DNA of 64,000 nucleotides. It comes from Saccharomycopsis crataegensis. Its lineage: Eukaryota; Ascomycota; Saccharomycetes; Ascoideales; Saccharomycopsidaceae. The notes under the pieces are model-generated. The model was not told where the DNA came from and searched no databases. It saw nothing but the letters and a program-made list of their open reading frames with translations. Of this stretch, positions 19,583 to 28,449 are shown in pieces (position 1 is the first letter of the stretch; each line of letters opens with the position of its first letter). A program made the position numbers and the translations under genes. The stretch spans positions 1,584,501 to 1,648,500 of the forward strand of contig NW_027043820.1 of the NCBI RefSeq assembly GCF_037102585.1, in the 5' to 3' direction.

Positions 19583-22500
19583 TCATTTAGTTACAATCAT
19601 CTTTCTAAACAACTCCAACTGATCTTCCACCTTCAAACACGACGTCCCCAATACTCGCTGGTTCATTTGAGGATCCAATTCAAACATCAATGGCTTAACA
19701 ATCCGCAACCCAATCATATTCTCATACTCCAACGCCGTCGAATTCTCCTGAAGGATTCGGTTCCGTTCATAAATAAACACATTAATATGCGCCAATACCC
19801 GTAGCATTGGCCCAAGTTCTAAAAGTATCGCCAGCGGCGAATTGCACGAATACATGATTTGGCATACTTGTTGGTCATTATAATAATAATATTGCGCCAT
19901 CACCGATCGTCTTCTGGTAATTCTATTGGTGGTACGATATAGTTTCAACTTGAGAAACTCCCCAAAATTCCCCCAATACGCCCGTTTATTGAAACTTTGC
20001 AACTTTGTCATCTTCATATAATACAAATTCAGTTCTTCATCAATCGACCGCGGCTCTTCAAAGGAAATCTCCCCCTTTTTATTCAAATTAATTCGATAGG
20101 TTTGGTAATACGCCGACAAGTAATGTTTCCGTAATTCAAACCCAATGTTCAACTCGAATTCAAGGGTTGTTGGGAATCCATAATCTTGTTTGATAAATTG
20201 GGTCCGGCAGTCTGGATTCCCCATTAACATCTCATCGTCCATTAAATTATTATCATACAAATAATCGTCAATTTGCCCCTTCTTGTTTTCCTCTTCATCA
20301 TCATCATCATCATTATTTTCTTCTTCTTCATGATATCCAAACTGTAACTTATCAATCATCGAGGTCGAATGTCGACTAATCACATCGGAAATCGATAGCA
20401 TTTCTAACGTATCACTCAATTCTCGTAATCCCGCCGGTAACTTCTTTTGTTCATCAACCATCATTCTCTTCCGATCATCAATATAATCTTTAGAATACTC
20501 GACACTCACAAACTCTGATTTTCTTCGCCAATCACCCAGCACACGCCTCCCACTGGTGGTGCAAATAAATTGCAAATTATTCAAACATTCTCTGATATCC
20601 CGGCGATGGGTTTTAATCAAATCTTCAATGATTTGATCTTCAACAACATACCCAAGCAGATAACTCACCATCTTCAAATATTCTTGTAACTCATTACCAT
20701 CCGCCAAGCTCACCTCAAGATAACTATGCTGCTGGGTAGCAATCTTGACAAGATTCGATGGGATCATCAGTGGATCTCCACACGTCATCACAATAGGTTT
20801 ACGAGTGATGCAAAGTATCGAGTTCAATAGTTCCCAAAATCCCCGATCTTGTGATTTGAATAATACATCAACATTTTCAAACAAAATTATCCCATTTTGA
20901 AACCGGGACTTATTACTATTATTATTATTATTATTATTATTGGCTTGGAAAAAACCACCACCGTTCCTTGGGTGCTTTCCTTGGTGCACCGTCTTTGTAG
21001 TACATAACTCTTTCAAGAGTTTCTGCAATGCTTTTTTACTATGTTCTTGATTGGTGTTAATCTCATGAACGTACCCATGTAATTGTTTCACCGACGCGTA
21101 AATAGACGAAGTTTTCCCGCACCCCACTGGCCCGGTCACAATCATCAACGGAATATATGGAGTGTGCTCGTCGATCTTTGACAAAATTGGGAACCTGGTT
21201 TCCATATCATCATCGGTATTTTCAAAAGTCTCGGAATCGGCCACCACAAAGTCGTCAAGTAAATAATTGTCATTGACGACATTCTTTTTCTGTTTGCCAT
21301 CAAATAACTCTTTCAAAAACTTTTGTCTCCAACTGATTTGATAATTTTTCTCTAATAGCTGGAATGAATCTTTCAACCAATAATAAATTGATTCGCTGCA
21401 TTCAGGGTTGATCAAACAATGTTGATATTGCGTTGGCTTGGTGACTTCACACCATAGTTGAGTTTCTTTGAAAAACTTTTGCTCATCATCTAATAAACTA
21501 TCTTGAAATCTTGTAAATTTCGGGTTGGAAGCTCTACCAATCTCAGATATTTCTGCATCCAGTAATACAATAGTCCCGCTAGTGTATTGACTTTCCCCAA
21601 CCGCATCTTGTATCACACATTCATCAAAGAACAGCTGAGAGTAATCGATTGGATACTCGTCACCTGTCTTTATTATTCTCTTTTCTGAGAAGTCTCCTAT
21701 ACTTTTTGGCTTTTCTTCTTCCGGAATAACGTGGAATTCGTCTCTATCCATCCACCTTACCTCCATAAAATTCTCTTTTCGATTCCTCTTGATAACCGCA
21801 GTACCTAGTTTATCACGAATCTTTTTGGCCTCTGCGGCAGCTTTGCCCCGGTTATAAACCTCTTGAAAGAAACTGTTTGGGTTCGCTAGTGTTTTGGATA
21901 TCTTGGAGACACCACCACCACTACTTCCAGATGTATAGAATGGGTTATTAAATGACGAGTCTTGATCGTCCATTTTCTTTTTAATGGATATTGCTAATTC
22001 TTTGGGGATTTTCAACGTCAACTTGTCAGCCAATAGTATTGGATCATCATGGATTTCTATTACAGGCTGAGATTTTTTTGATTTCTTTGGTTGACCAGAT
22101 AACAACTGACGAAGATCGGTCCTTGTCTGACGTTTCTTTGATTTTCTAGGAGTGCTTTCTATCTTTTTCTCCTCCTCCTCCTCTTCTTCTACTTCTTCTT
22201 TTTCTTCTTCGACACGTATTGTTTGCGAAGGAGACTTTGGAAATGATAATTCTACCAAAAAGGAATTTTGACGCATTGAGGTACTGTTATTGACTCTTTT
22301 ATTATTTGAATTCTTTTTGGATTTGATAAAACCGTTCAACGAGGCTAGCCTTCCTATTTTTTCTGGTTTCTTTAATTTATCAGATTGGAATTTCACCACC
22401 ATCGAATCATCTTGTTTCATCATGCGAGTAGAAAAAGACCCATCGCAATCACTCGAACCATAATCATAAATCATATCATGGCTTTCGTTAAATGAAATTC

Positions 22501-23197
22501 TCATTCTCTTGTCGGTTGGCATTTCCTCAACGTAGTCGGGTTGAGATGATATTGATATTAATTCATTATTAACACTTATCACGGTCTCCTTTTCTTGAGT
22601 AGAGTTCGTCAAATCAAAATTCAAATTCGATTCCCCACGCTCAGAACCCACAAAGGAAATATCGTCATCATTTATGGTACATTCTGAATCAGAATTGAAA
22701 GTATTGTTCCCAAGCGGCTCCTCATTATCAGTCTCCACAACTTTTTTATTTGTTTGCCCATTAAGAATCGAAAGTAATGAATGTTTTGGTCTTTTCAATT
22801 GCGGTATTACTTCATTATGAAAATTATTATCATGATCTTCGGCATCATCTACCGACAATGTATTCAAAGTTTCAGGAACCGAGTCATAGCCGTCAATATT
22901 TTCAGATATTGATGGCTTATTAGTCCCCGATGATGATTTCTTGGATGCTGATCTCCTGATGGGTTTCTTGGCCAGTCGCTGTGGTTTAAGAATATTATTG
23001 ATCGATGTCCGCTTCCTCTTTCCATCACTAATACCTCTAAATTCTTCTGCTAATTGGTTGACATCCCCTAATGGAATACTTTCATTGGTGATATTCTGGT
23101 CTTCTTCACCACTTAGGTCAATTACATCGCAATCTTCAATGATACGCGCTGAGTTATCTTTTCCAACACCTTGAGGGTATTGGCCAAACATAATCAT
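19583..23197 (-). CDS. ELG1: Elg1 (ATAD5) large subunit of the PCNA-unloading RFC-like complex, 1204 aa
   Basis: The C-terminal half holds an AAA+ ATPase core. It has a Walker A motif TGPVGCGKTSS at about residues 683-693, a Walker B-like strand ILFENVDVLF with the Asn-Val-Asp variant in place of DEVD, and the downstream segment RDIRECLNNLQF shared by RFC large subunits. This pattern fits Elg1, which replaces Rfc1 in a clamp loader that removes PCNA, especially SUMOylated PCNA, after replication. The N-terminal 550 residues are disordered and acidic or basic by turns. Near the start is a SUMO-interacting-like motif (VIDLS at 25-29 followed by GEED), and a second V-I-E-I-H-D-D lies further on. 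At 1204 aa it is longer than S. cerevisiae Elg1 (791 aa) because of the N-terminus. ATGs at 23197 and 23191 are both possible starts. Confidence 0.87.
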   Translation of the reverse strand: MIMFGQYPQGVGKDNSARIIEDCDVIDLSGEEDQNITNESIPLGDVNQLAEEFRGISDGKRKRTSINNILKPQRLAKKPIRRSASKKSSSGTNKPSISENIDGYDSVPETLNTLSVDDAEDHDNNFHNEVIPQLKRPKHSLLSILNGQTNKKVVETDNEEPLGNNTFNSDSECTINDDDISFVGSERGESNLNFDLTNSTQEKETVISVNNELISISSQPDYVEEMPTDKRMRISFNESHDMIYDYGSSDCDGSFSTRMMKQDDSMVVKFQSDKLKKPEKIGRLASLNGFIKSKKNSNNKRVNNSTSMRQNSFLVELSFPKSPSQTIRVEEEKEEVEEEEEEEKKIESTPRKSKKRQTRTDLRQLLSGQPKKSKKSQPVIEIHDDPILLADKLTLKIPKELAISIKKKMDDQDSSFNNPFYTSGSSGGGVSKISKTLANPNSFFQEVYNRGKAAAEAKKIRDKLGTAVIKRNRKENFMEVRWMDRDEFHVIPEEEKPKSIGDFSEKRIIKTGDEYPIDYSQLFFDECVIQDAVGESQYTSGTIVLLDAEISEIGRASNPKFTRFQDSLLDDEQKFFKETQLWCEVTKPTQYQHCLINPECSESIYYWLKDSFQLLEKNYQISWRQKFLKELFDGKQKKNVVNDNYLLDDFVVADSETFENTDDDMETRFPILSKIDEHTPYIPLMIVTGPVGCGKTSSIYASVKQLHGYVHEINTNQEHSKKALQKLLKELCTTKTVHQGKHPRNGGGFFQANNNNNNNNSNKSRFQNGIILFENVDVLFKSQDRGFWELLNSILCITRKPIVMTCGDPLMIPSNLVKIATQQHSYLEVSLADGNELQEYLKMVSYLLGYVVEDQIIEDLIKTHRRDIRECLNNLQFICTTSGRRVLGDWRRKSEFVSVEYSKDYIDDRKRMMVDEQKKLPAGLRELSDTLEMLSISDVISRHSTSMIDKLQFGYHEEEENNDDDDDEEENKKGQIDDYLYDNNLMDDEMLMGNPDCRTQFIKQDYGFPTTLEFELNIGFELRKHYLSAYYQTYRINLNKKGEISFEEPRSIDEELNLYYMKMTKLQSFNKRAYWGNFGEFLKLKLYRTTNRITRRRSVMAQYYYYNDQQVCQIMYSCNSPLAILLELGPMLRVLAHINVFIYERNRILQENSTALEYENMIGLRIVKPLMFELDPQMNQRVLGTSCLKVEDQLELFRKMIVTK

Positions 23198-23573
23198 AAT
23201 TTCAGCACATACGAATGGGTTAATAGTGAATGGATATACTTGGAGATTTGAGACAGCCTGAAGAAATAGAAGGAAGTAATGCTTGACTGCGTTACAAGAA
23301 TAGTAAGCAGAATTATAGTATCAAAATTGTTATATTTTTATTTTATTTCCTCACGACGCGGTGTGATACACCCCCGATTGTTTTCAGGTCAATGATATAA
23401 AAGTTAATGTATTTGGAAAAGTCTATAGTACATAGAAGCCTCAGGAGAGGAAACACAAAACAAAGAAATTAATAATCACAATAATAAAAAAAAAAAAAAA
23501 CATAAAACATGAACAGTAAATACACATCGTAATAATAAATTGAGAAATTATGAAATAGAAAGAATGAGCCATT
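23198..23573. other. Intergenic: ELG1 promoter and LSG1 3' region
   Basis: Contains a poly-A tract at about 23487-23501 and ordinary AT-rich sequence. No feature recognised. Confidence 0.45.
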
Positions 23574-25517
23574 TCACTTGACGTTTCTAACCTTAAGCTT
23601 CTTCCCCTTCTTATGCTTTTTGTTATTAGAAAATTCGTTTTTTTTGTTATGGAATACTGTGGTTTGAATTCCCTTGATACCATTCAGCTTAAAGAATTCT
23701 CTGTTAAGTTCATCACTTGCAGATACCAATGCCGCTTGGCTACCCCCGTGGTAAGAACCGGTGGATTGTTCATTATTGATACCAGCAATATGTGAACTGA
23801 AAGAGATCTTGGACAAATCTTTGGCCAAGTCAAATGTTTCCAAATCAAAATTGTCACTGGCATTGATAGCCTGAATAATTTGTTTTCTTCTATTTTCCGA
23901 CAACAAATCAATAGTGTACAATTCCTTATTGAATGATAACCTTTCATCATAAGTTTTAATGGTGCCATCGGCATTTGGAGGAGGATGGACAAATAGTAAT
24001 TTCCCATTCACATAATCTTTCAAAACATATCTGGCAGCTCTACTCTCATCAGCACTACCGAACCCTTGAGTCATAAAACCTCTAGCTCTGGCATAAGATG
24101 TCAAAAGTTCTTGAGCAGTAGGGATCCCATCACCCCCATCTTCTTCCGATTTGGTTTGAATGGAAATACCGTAAATTGCTTCCAAAAAGAATTTTGGGAT
24201 TCTTCTGGCAACCAATTGGGTAGGACCAATCGACTCACGTAATTGATCGATTGGTAACACCCCGTTACAAACCAATTCAGCGTTGGTATGCGCAAAGTTA
24301 GGGAAAACTAACCCAGGACAATCACAAAGAATAATGTCATCAGATAACAAAATTGTTTGGAAATGCTTGGTTTTACCTGGAGTTGAAGATACTGAAACCT
24401 TCTTAGCACCTACCAAGGCATTAATGGTAGACGATTTACCCACATTAGGATACCCCACCAACCCAATTTGTAATTTTGGCTTTTCTCCAGCACTCAAAGG
24501 TAAAGTCAAAGGTTCTGGAGCTTCACTAATGAACAAGTCTTCCAATTCATCAATTGTCAAGATTCTCACTTTTTCTTCCAAATCTTCACTCTGGGTGTTG
24601 AAAACTTTCTTTTCCTGCTCTTCTTCATCATCATCACCATCATCATAATTATTTTTGGCTTGCGCAGGTGTTGAGAGTCCCAATCTGATATTTTCTAACT
24701 CCTCCTTTTCTTTTTCTAAAATTTCGTTAGCTCTCCCCGCTGAGAAAAATGCGTATGGGACATCGTTTTTAATGAAATATTCTGCCCAAGCTTTTCTTTG
24801 ATTTAAAGATAATAAATCGGCTTTGTTAACTAACAATAAATTCTTCTTTCTGTCATCCAATTCTTTCACATAATGTTCCAAATCAATCGATCTGAACGCT
24901 AATGGGTTTCTGGCATCGACAATTTGCACCACCAAGTCAGATCTTTCAATGACTCTCCACAACTGTCTCCACACTTCCAAGTTTCTTTCAAATGGGGTCA
25001 ATAACAAATCATTGTTTTTCTGCAAGACCGCCAATTCTCTTCTCCATTCCAAGAATGCCTTCTTTTCACGCTCCTGCAACAAAAATTTGCTCATATCTTT
25101 AGTCCATTCAGGTCTTCTTGGCACCACTAACTTGTTTTGATTCTTCAAAATTTCTAAGGACACTTCTTTTTCTCTTTCTTCACTCAATAAATAATTGGTC
25201 CCGACAGAGCTGGTTCCAAGAATTGTCATTTGATTTCGCTTGACAGCGGTGAAATCTTTATTGGCTAACTCGGCACTGTTCAAAAAATCATCAATATGGT
25301 TTTCTTGGGTGATAGATCTCAATTTCACCCAGTCATCTTCCTTTTTGTCGGTGGCGAAACGAGATTCCCCATCCGGTAAGATTTCAATGTTATTTTCTTT
25401 TGTTCTTTGGTAAATGATCGCTTTACCCAAACCAATGGTGTTTCTCTGCTTGTGATGCACCGGTTTTGGACCTTTTGGCGCCTTCCATTTCTTTGGGGGT
25501 TCTTTTTGTGGTGGCAT
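23574..25517 (-). CDS. LSG1: 60S ribosome export and recycling GTPase Lsg1, 647 aa
   Basis: A circularly permuted GTPase: the G4 motif NKAD (231-234) comes before G1 GYPNVGKS (355-362) and G3 DCPG (399-402). This order defines the YRG/Lsg1 family. Sequence agrees with yeast Lsg1 from the N-terminus (MPPQKEPPKKWKAPKGPKP) through VPRRPEW, LTPFERNLEVW and YARARGFMTQGFGSADE. Lsg1 is cytoplasmic and releases the export adaptor Nmd3 from pre-60S subunits. The start is the ATG at 25517, since MPPxKExPKKWKAPKGPKP is the conserved N-terminus; the frame upstream of it is unrelated low-complexity sequence. The C-terminus is Lys-rich, as in the family. The promoter carries RRPE-like and PAC-like sites. 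Confidence 0.96.
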   Translation of the reverse strand: MPPQKEPPKKWKAPKGPKPVHHKQRNTIGLGKAIIYQRTKENNIEILPDGESRFATDKKEDDWVKLRSITQENHIDDFLNSAELANKDFTAVKRNQMTILGTSSVGTNYLLSEEREKEVSLEILKNQNKLVVPRRPEWTKDMSKFLLQEREKKAFLEWRRELAVLQKNNDLLLTPFERNLEVWRQLWRVIERSDLVVQIVDARNPLAFRSIDLEHYVKELDDRKKNLLLVNKADLLSLNQRKAWAEYFIKNDVPYAFFSAGRANEILEKEKEELENIRLGLSTPAQAKNNYDDGDDDEEEQEKKVFNTQSEDLEEKVRILTIDELEDLFISEAPEPLTLPLSAGEKPKLQIGLVGYPNVGKSSTINALVGAKKVSVSSTPGKTKHFQTILLSDDIILCDCPGLVFPNFAHTNAELVCNGVLPIDQLRESIGPTQLVARRIPKFFLEAIYGISIQTKSEEDGGDGIPTAQELLTSYARARGFMTQGFGSADESRAARYVLKDYVNGKLLFVHPPPNADGTIKTYDERLSFNKELYTIDLLSENRRKQIIQAINASDNFDLETFDLAKDLSKISFSSHIAGINNEQSTGSYHGGSQAALVSASDELNREFFKLNGIKGIQTTVFHNKKNEFSNNKKHKKGKKLKVRNVK

Positions 25518-25601
25518 ATTCAACTCAGGATTCTTTAATACCGGAAGTAATCTAACTAACAGGGTCAATATTACTAATGACTTTTGTTTGTATAACGAGA
25601 G

Positions 25602-25643
25602 AAAAAAAATTTTTTGAAGGAAAAAAAAAAATTGATGCGATGA
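25602..25643 (-). promoter_or_regulatory. RRPE-like plus PAC-like elements upstream of LSG1
   Basis: On the plus strand, AAAAAAAATTTTTTGAAGG (25602-25620) reads on the gene's strand as a TCAAAAAATTTT-type RRPE. About 17 bp beyond is GCGATGA (25637-25643), close to the PAC motif GCGATGAG. Both lie about 85-125 bp upstream of the ATG, and paired RRPE and PAC sites mark ribosome-biogenesis genes in yeasts. PAC orientation here is plus. Confidence 0.5.
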
Positions 25644-25789
25644 TTTACACGTGATTTGTATAACACACATATATTTGGTATTTTACATATAAGTAACTAC
25701 ATAAATCTCTTTTTTTCAACTTCCATACATTAATTTGAATATACAGATATATAACCATCTTCAACAAAAACTACACAACTTCCTATATC

Positions 25790-26650
25790 TCAAAAACAGT
25801 TCAAGATATCCTCAGCAATCTCAGTCGCGTGGGTCTCAAGTGCAAAATGCCCAGCTTCATAATACTTCACGTTGATGCCCTGGAAATCTCTCTTGTAAGC
25901 TTCTGCCCCTTCTCTTGTGAAAATGTAATCATTATTACCCCAAACAATCAACATTGGTAAATGGTTATGGCTCCTGAAGAACTCATGGAACTTAGGGTAC
26001 AACTCAACATTCTTTCGGTAATCATAAAACAAATCAAATTGAGTCTGGATTTGACCCGGTTTTCTAATTAGGGCAACATCGGCAACAATCGGCAATGGAT
26101 CAACAGAATTCTTATCCTTCATACCGATATAATACTGATCTTCAACATTCTTTGGATTTTTAATAAACTGCTTGATGGCATTTGTGAGCTCAGGGGATGC
26201 GTCGGGTCCGGTATCCCATAGTTGTTTAATTGGTCCCCAGAATTTCTCATTCAAACCTTCCTTGTAGGCATTCCCATTTTGAACGATAAAACCTTTGACT
26301 TTATTTGGATTCATGAGTGCCAATCTCAACCCTGTTGGAGCACCATAGTCAAATATGTAGATGATATAATTCTTAAGATGCAATTCTTCAGTAAAAGATT
26401 GGATAGAAGCAGCAATATTATCAAAGGTATAGTGATAACCAGCAGCAGGTTCAGTGAACCCAAACCCTGGCAAATCTGGAGCAACCACATGAAATTTTCC
26501 CGAAAGCAAAGGCATCAAGTTTCTGAACATATAAGAAGAAGTTGGGTATCCATGAAGTAGCAAAACTGTTTGCTTTTCAGAAGACCCTGCTTCTCGATAG
26601 AAGATTCTAGAGCCGTCTTTAACGTTCACCTTATTAACTATTGTAGACAT
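25790..26650 (-). CDS. Alpha/beta-hydrolase of the haloalkane dehalogenase/epoxide hydrolase-like group, 286 aa
   Basis: A complete single-domain alpha/beta-hydrolase. The oxyanion-hole motif HGYP is at 34-37, the cap-side DLPGFGFT at 59-66, an aspartate nucleophile at D101 in the elbow IFDYGAP, a likely acid at D241 (WGNND) and the base H268 in GHFALETH. An Asp nucleophile rather than Ser points to the dehalogenase/epoxide hydrolase branch. Close relatives I know with the FDYGAP, QNGNAY and GHFALETH signatures are common in bacteria and occur in some filamentous fungi. No S. cerevisiae counterpart comes to mind. No signal peptide, so cytosolic. Substrate unknown. It sits between the conserved genes LSG1 and PET123. 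Acquisition from bacteria is possible but not shown by the sequence alone. Confidence 0.85.
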   Translation of the reverse strand: MSTIVNKVNVKDGSRIFYREAGSSEKQTVLLLHGYPTSSYMFRNLMPLLSGKFHVVAPDLPGFGFTEPAAGYHYTFDNIAASIQSFTEELHLKNYIIYIFDYGAPTGLRLALMNPNKVKGFIVQNGNAYKEGLNEKFWGPIKQLWDTGPDASPELTNAIKQFIKNPKNVEDQYYIGMKDKNSVDPLPIVADVALIRKPGQIQTQFDLFYDYRKNVELYPKFHEFFRSHNHLPMLIVWGNNDYIFTREGAEAYKRDFQGINVKYYEAGHFALETHATEIAEDILNCF

Positions 26651-27197
26651 TTCGGAAAAATCAGTCTAATAATTCAGTAAAGAAATGAAAAAATAACAAA
26701 TATTATTTCTGAAGGGACGGAGCAACCAATATATAGCTGATTTTTGCCTTCTCAAATGACAACCATCATCCAAACGCAAACGGATGCATCTATGACACTC
26801 CCCACAAAGCAACAAATAAAGACACTGTCAATATTTTTTCGCAATCTATTCCTTCTGAATACCAGATACCCCACATATAGATAATTGTTGGGTATAATTT
26901 GGTAAATGATTAATGTTCTTTGTCGTTGCTCTTTGTCTGGAATTTGTAGAGGATTGGCACAAAAATGCCATCTAATACACCTCACCGAGAAAGAATTCCC
27001 AATAGTATGATCTATATATTATTTAATAACTGAGTACTCATTGTTTCTGTTGGTTACAAAAAAATCAAAAAAAAGAAAAAGAAAACGAAACAAAGAAGCT
27101 TGTAAATCGATAGTTATTGTATTAACACTGATTGTATATATTTACAGTATAAAAAGAGTCAATATGAAGACACGGAAGTTGAATAACAGTGGTTAAA
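26651..27197. other. Intergenic: hydrolase promoter and PET123 3'UTR
   Basis: Only ordinary AT-rich sequence plus a Puf3-type site in the PET123 3'UTR and A-rich sequence at about 27057-27095. The short frame near 26752-26985 is not convincing. Confidence 0.45.
27139..27146 (-). promoter_or_regulatory. Puf3-type RNA site TGTAAATA in the PET123 3'UTR
   Basis: The minus strand reads TGTAAATA 52 nt after the PET123 stop codon. This fits the Puf3 consensus UGUANAUA, which in S. cerevisiae marks mRNAs for mitochondrial ribosomal proteins. Confidence 0.5.
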
Positions 27198-28133
27198 TTA
27201 ATTGTCCAATGAGTTGAGAAGCTTTTCCTTTTCCTTATCAGATTGTTGTTCAACCTTCTTGTTCGCTTCTTCGGCTAATTGTGAAAATTCACCGGATAAA
27301 TTGTCTTCAATTTCATAAATACCTGGTCTCGATTCAAAAGCAGAACCAAACAACACGTAATTGAACTTATCGTTGACCTTTTCCATATATTTGTCTTCAT
27401 ACTCTGTAAAGTCTTGCAACTTTCTGCGTACCCCAGCTAACACACTGGCATAATAGTCAGAGTTTTCGAAAGCCTTATCAATGGCAAGGGCCAATCTTTC
27501 TTCATCTATCACGAAGTTTTCTGATTCGTAGTACAAATCTAATAAGTTTATGGCCTTATTTTCCTTCACTTGTAATTCATGAGTCAATCTATTTGATTTT
27601 TTCTTCAATCTCAACAGCTTGTTTTCTTCAGGAGTTCTTTCTCTCATTATAGGACCTTCCAAGTAGCTTTCGATGGTTGGTAAGGTCAATCTGGTGGTTT
27701 GCGATTCGAGATCCATCTGTTTTAGTTCCTCGGCCTTCTTGTGTTCCTGTGCCTGCTTGGTTTTTTGTTTAGCGTCTTCTTTGTGTAATCTGCCTTCTTC
27801 TTCTCTTAAGGCTTCAATCAAATATTGTTTTCTCAATTCACTTCTGATCACCTTATATTTCTTGGCTTCATGGCCTTGCTGGGTCAACTTAGCCAACTTT
27901 TCATCGATATTTAGTTGGTGCTTTGGCAAGATCTGTGCCACTCTTTGTTCGAGGGTGAAGGGTCTAGGGATTTCCGGGTTTCTTGTTGACCCTTTTGGAT
28001 GCGGAATATTTTCGGCGTACCCTTGTGGATTTGTACGATCGACAACCACTGGCTTGATTGGTTTCTTGAAGATCTGACGAGGGGAAGGCAACACACCGGA
28101 CTTGCCCCCGTATTTCAAAACACCTTTACCCAT
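27198..28133 (-). CDS. PET123: Mitochondrial small ribosomal subunit protein Pet123 (mS26), 311 aa
   Basis: The N-terminus MGKGVLKYGGKSGVLPSPR matches yeast Pet123 (MGKGAAKYGFKSGVFP). Later segments agree too: SELRKQYLIEALREEEGRL and GPIMRERTPEENKLL. Pet123 is a fungal mitoribosomal small-subunit protein needed for mitochondrial translation and therefore for respiration. A long charged helix or coiled coil covers about residues 85-165. I place the start at the ATG at 28133; an in-frame ATG 20 codons upstream would add residues that do not fit the conserved N-terminus. S. cerevisiae Pet123 is 318 aa. A Puf3-type site in the 3'UTR supports a mitochondrial role. Confidence 0.9.
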   Translation of the reverse strand: MGKGVLKYGGKSGVLPSPRQIFKKPIKPVVVDRTNPQGYAENIPHPKGSTRNPEIPRPFTLEQRVAQILPKHQLNIDEKLAKLTQQGHEAKKYKVIRSELRKQYLIEALREEEGRLHKEDAKQKTKQAQEHKKAEELKQMDLESQTTRLTLPTIESYLEGPIMRERTPEENKLLRLKKKSNRLTHELQVKENKAINLLDLYYESENFVIDEERLALAIDKAFENSDYYASVLAGVRRKLQDFTEYEDKYMEKVNDKFNYVLFGSAFESRPGIYEIEDNLSGEFSQLAEEANKKVEQQSDKEKEKLLNSLDN

Positions 28134-28449
28134 GACTTCTGTTGTTTTTTTTTTATTGGTATCGATCGATTTATTGAGTCTGACAATCACCATTTCGTCC
28201 TTTGAAAAATTTCTTTCCTGAGAAAATTCACCACATTAATTTCAAGGGCGGGTAACAACAGAAGTTGACCTTACTTCCAGTTATCTCTCATGAATTATAT
28301 ATAAAACATCATTTTATAAACATTCTTTTAATAAATGGCTTACAGATATAATGTGATATAAGTCTACCAAATATTACCAATTTCTAAAATCATCTGTCCT
28401 CCTCCTCCAAAAAAAAAAAACAAAAAAAAAAGATATGACGAGAAAAAGT
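28134..28449. other. Intergenic: PET123 promoter and PI-PLC 3' region
   Basis: A tract at about 28409-28431 near the PLC stop; otherwise plain AT-rich sequence. Confidence 0.45.

Noticed and set aside
25518-25670. N-terminal extension of LSG1
   Set aside because: The conserved Lsg1 N-terminus starts at the internal ATG; the extension lies over promoter motifs.
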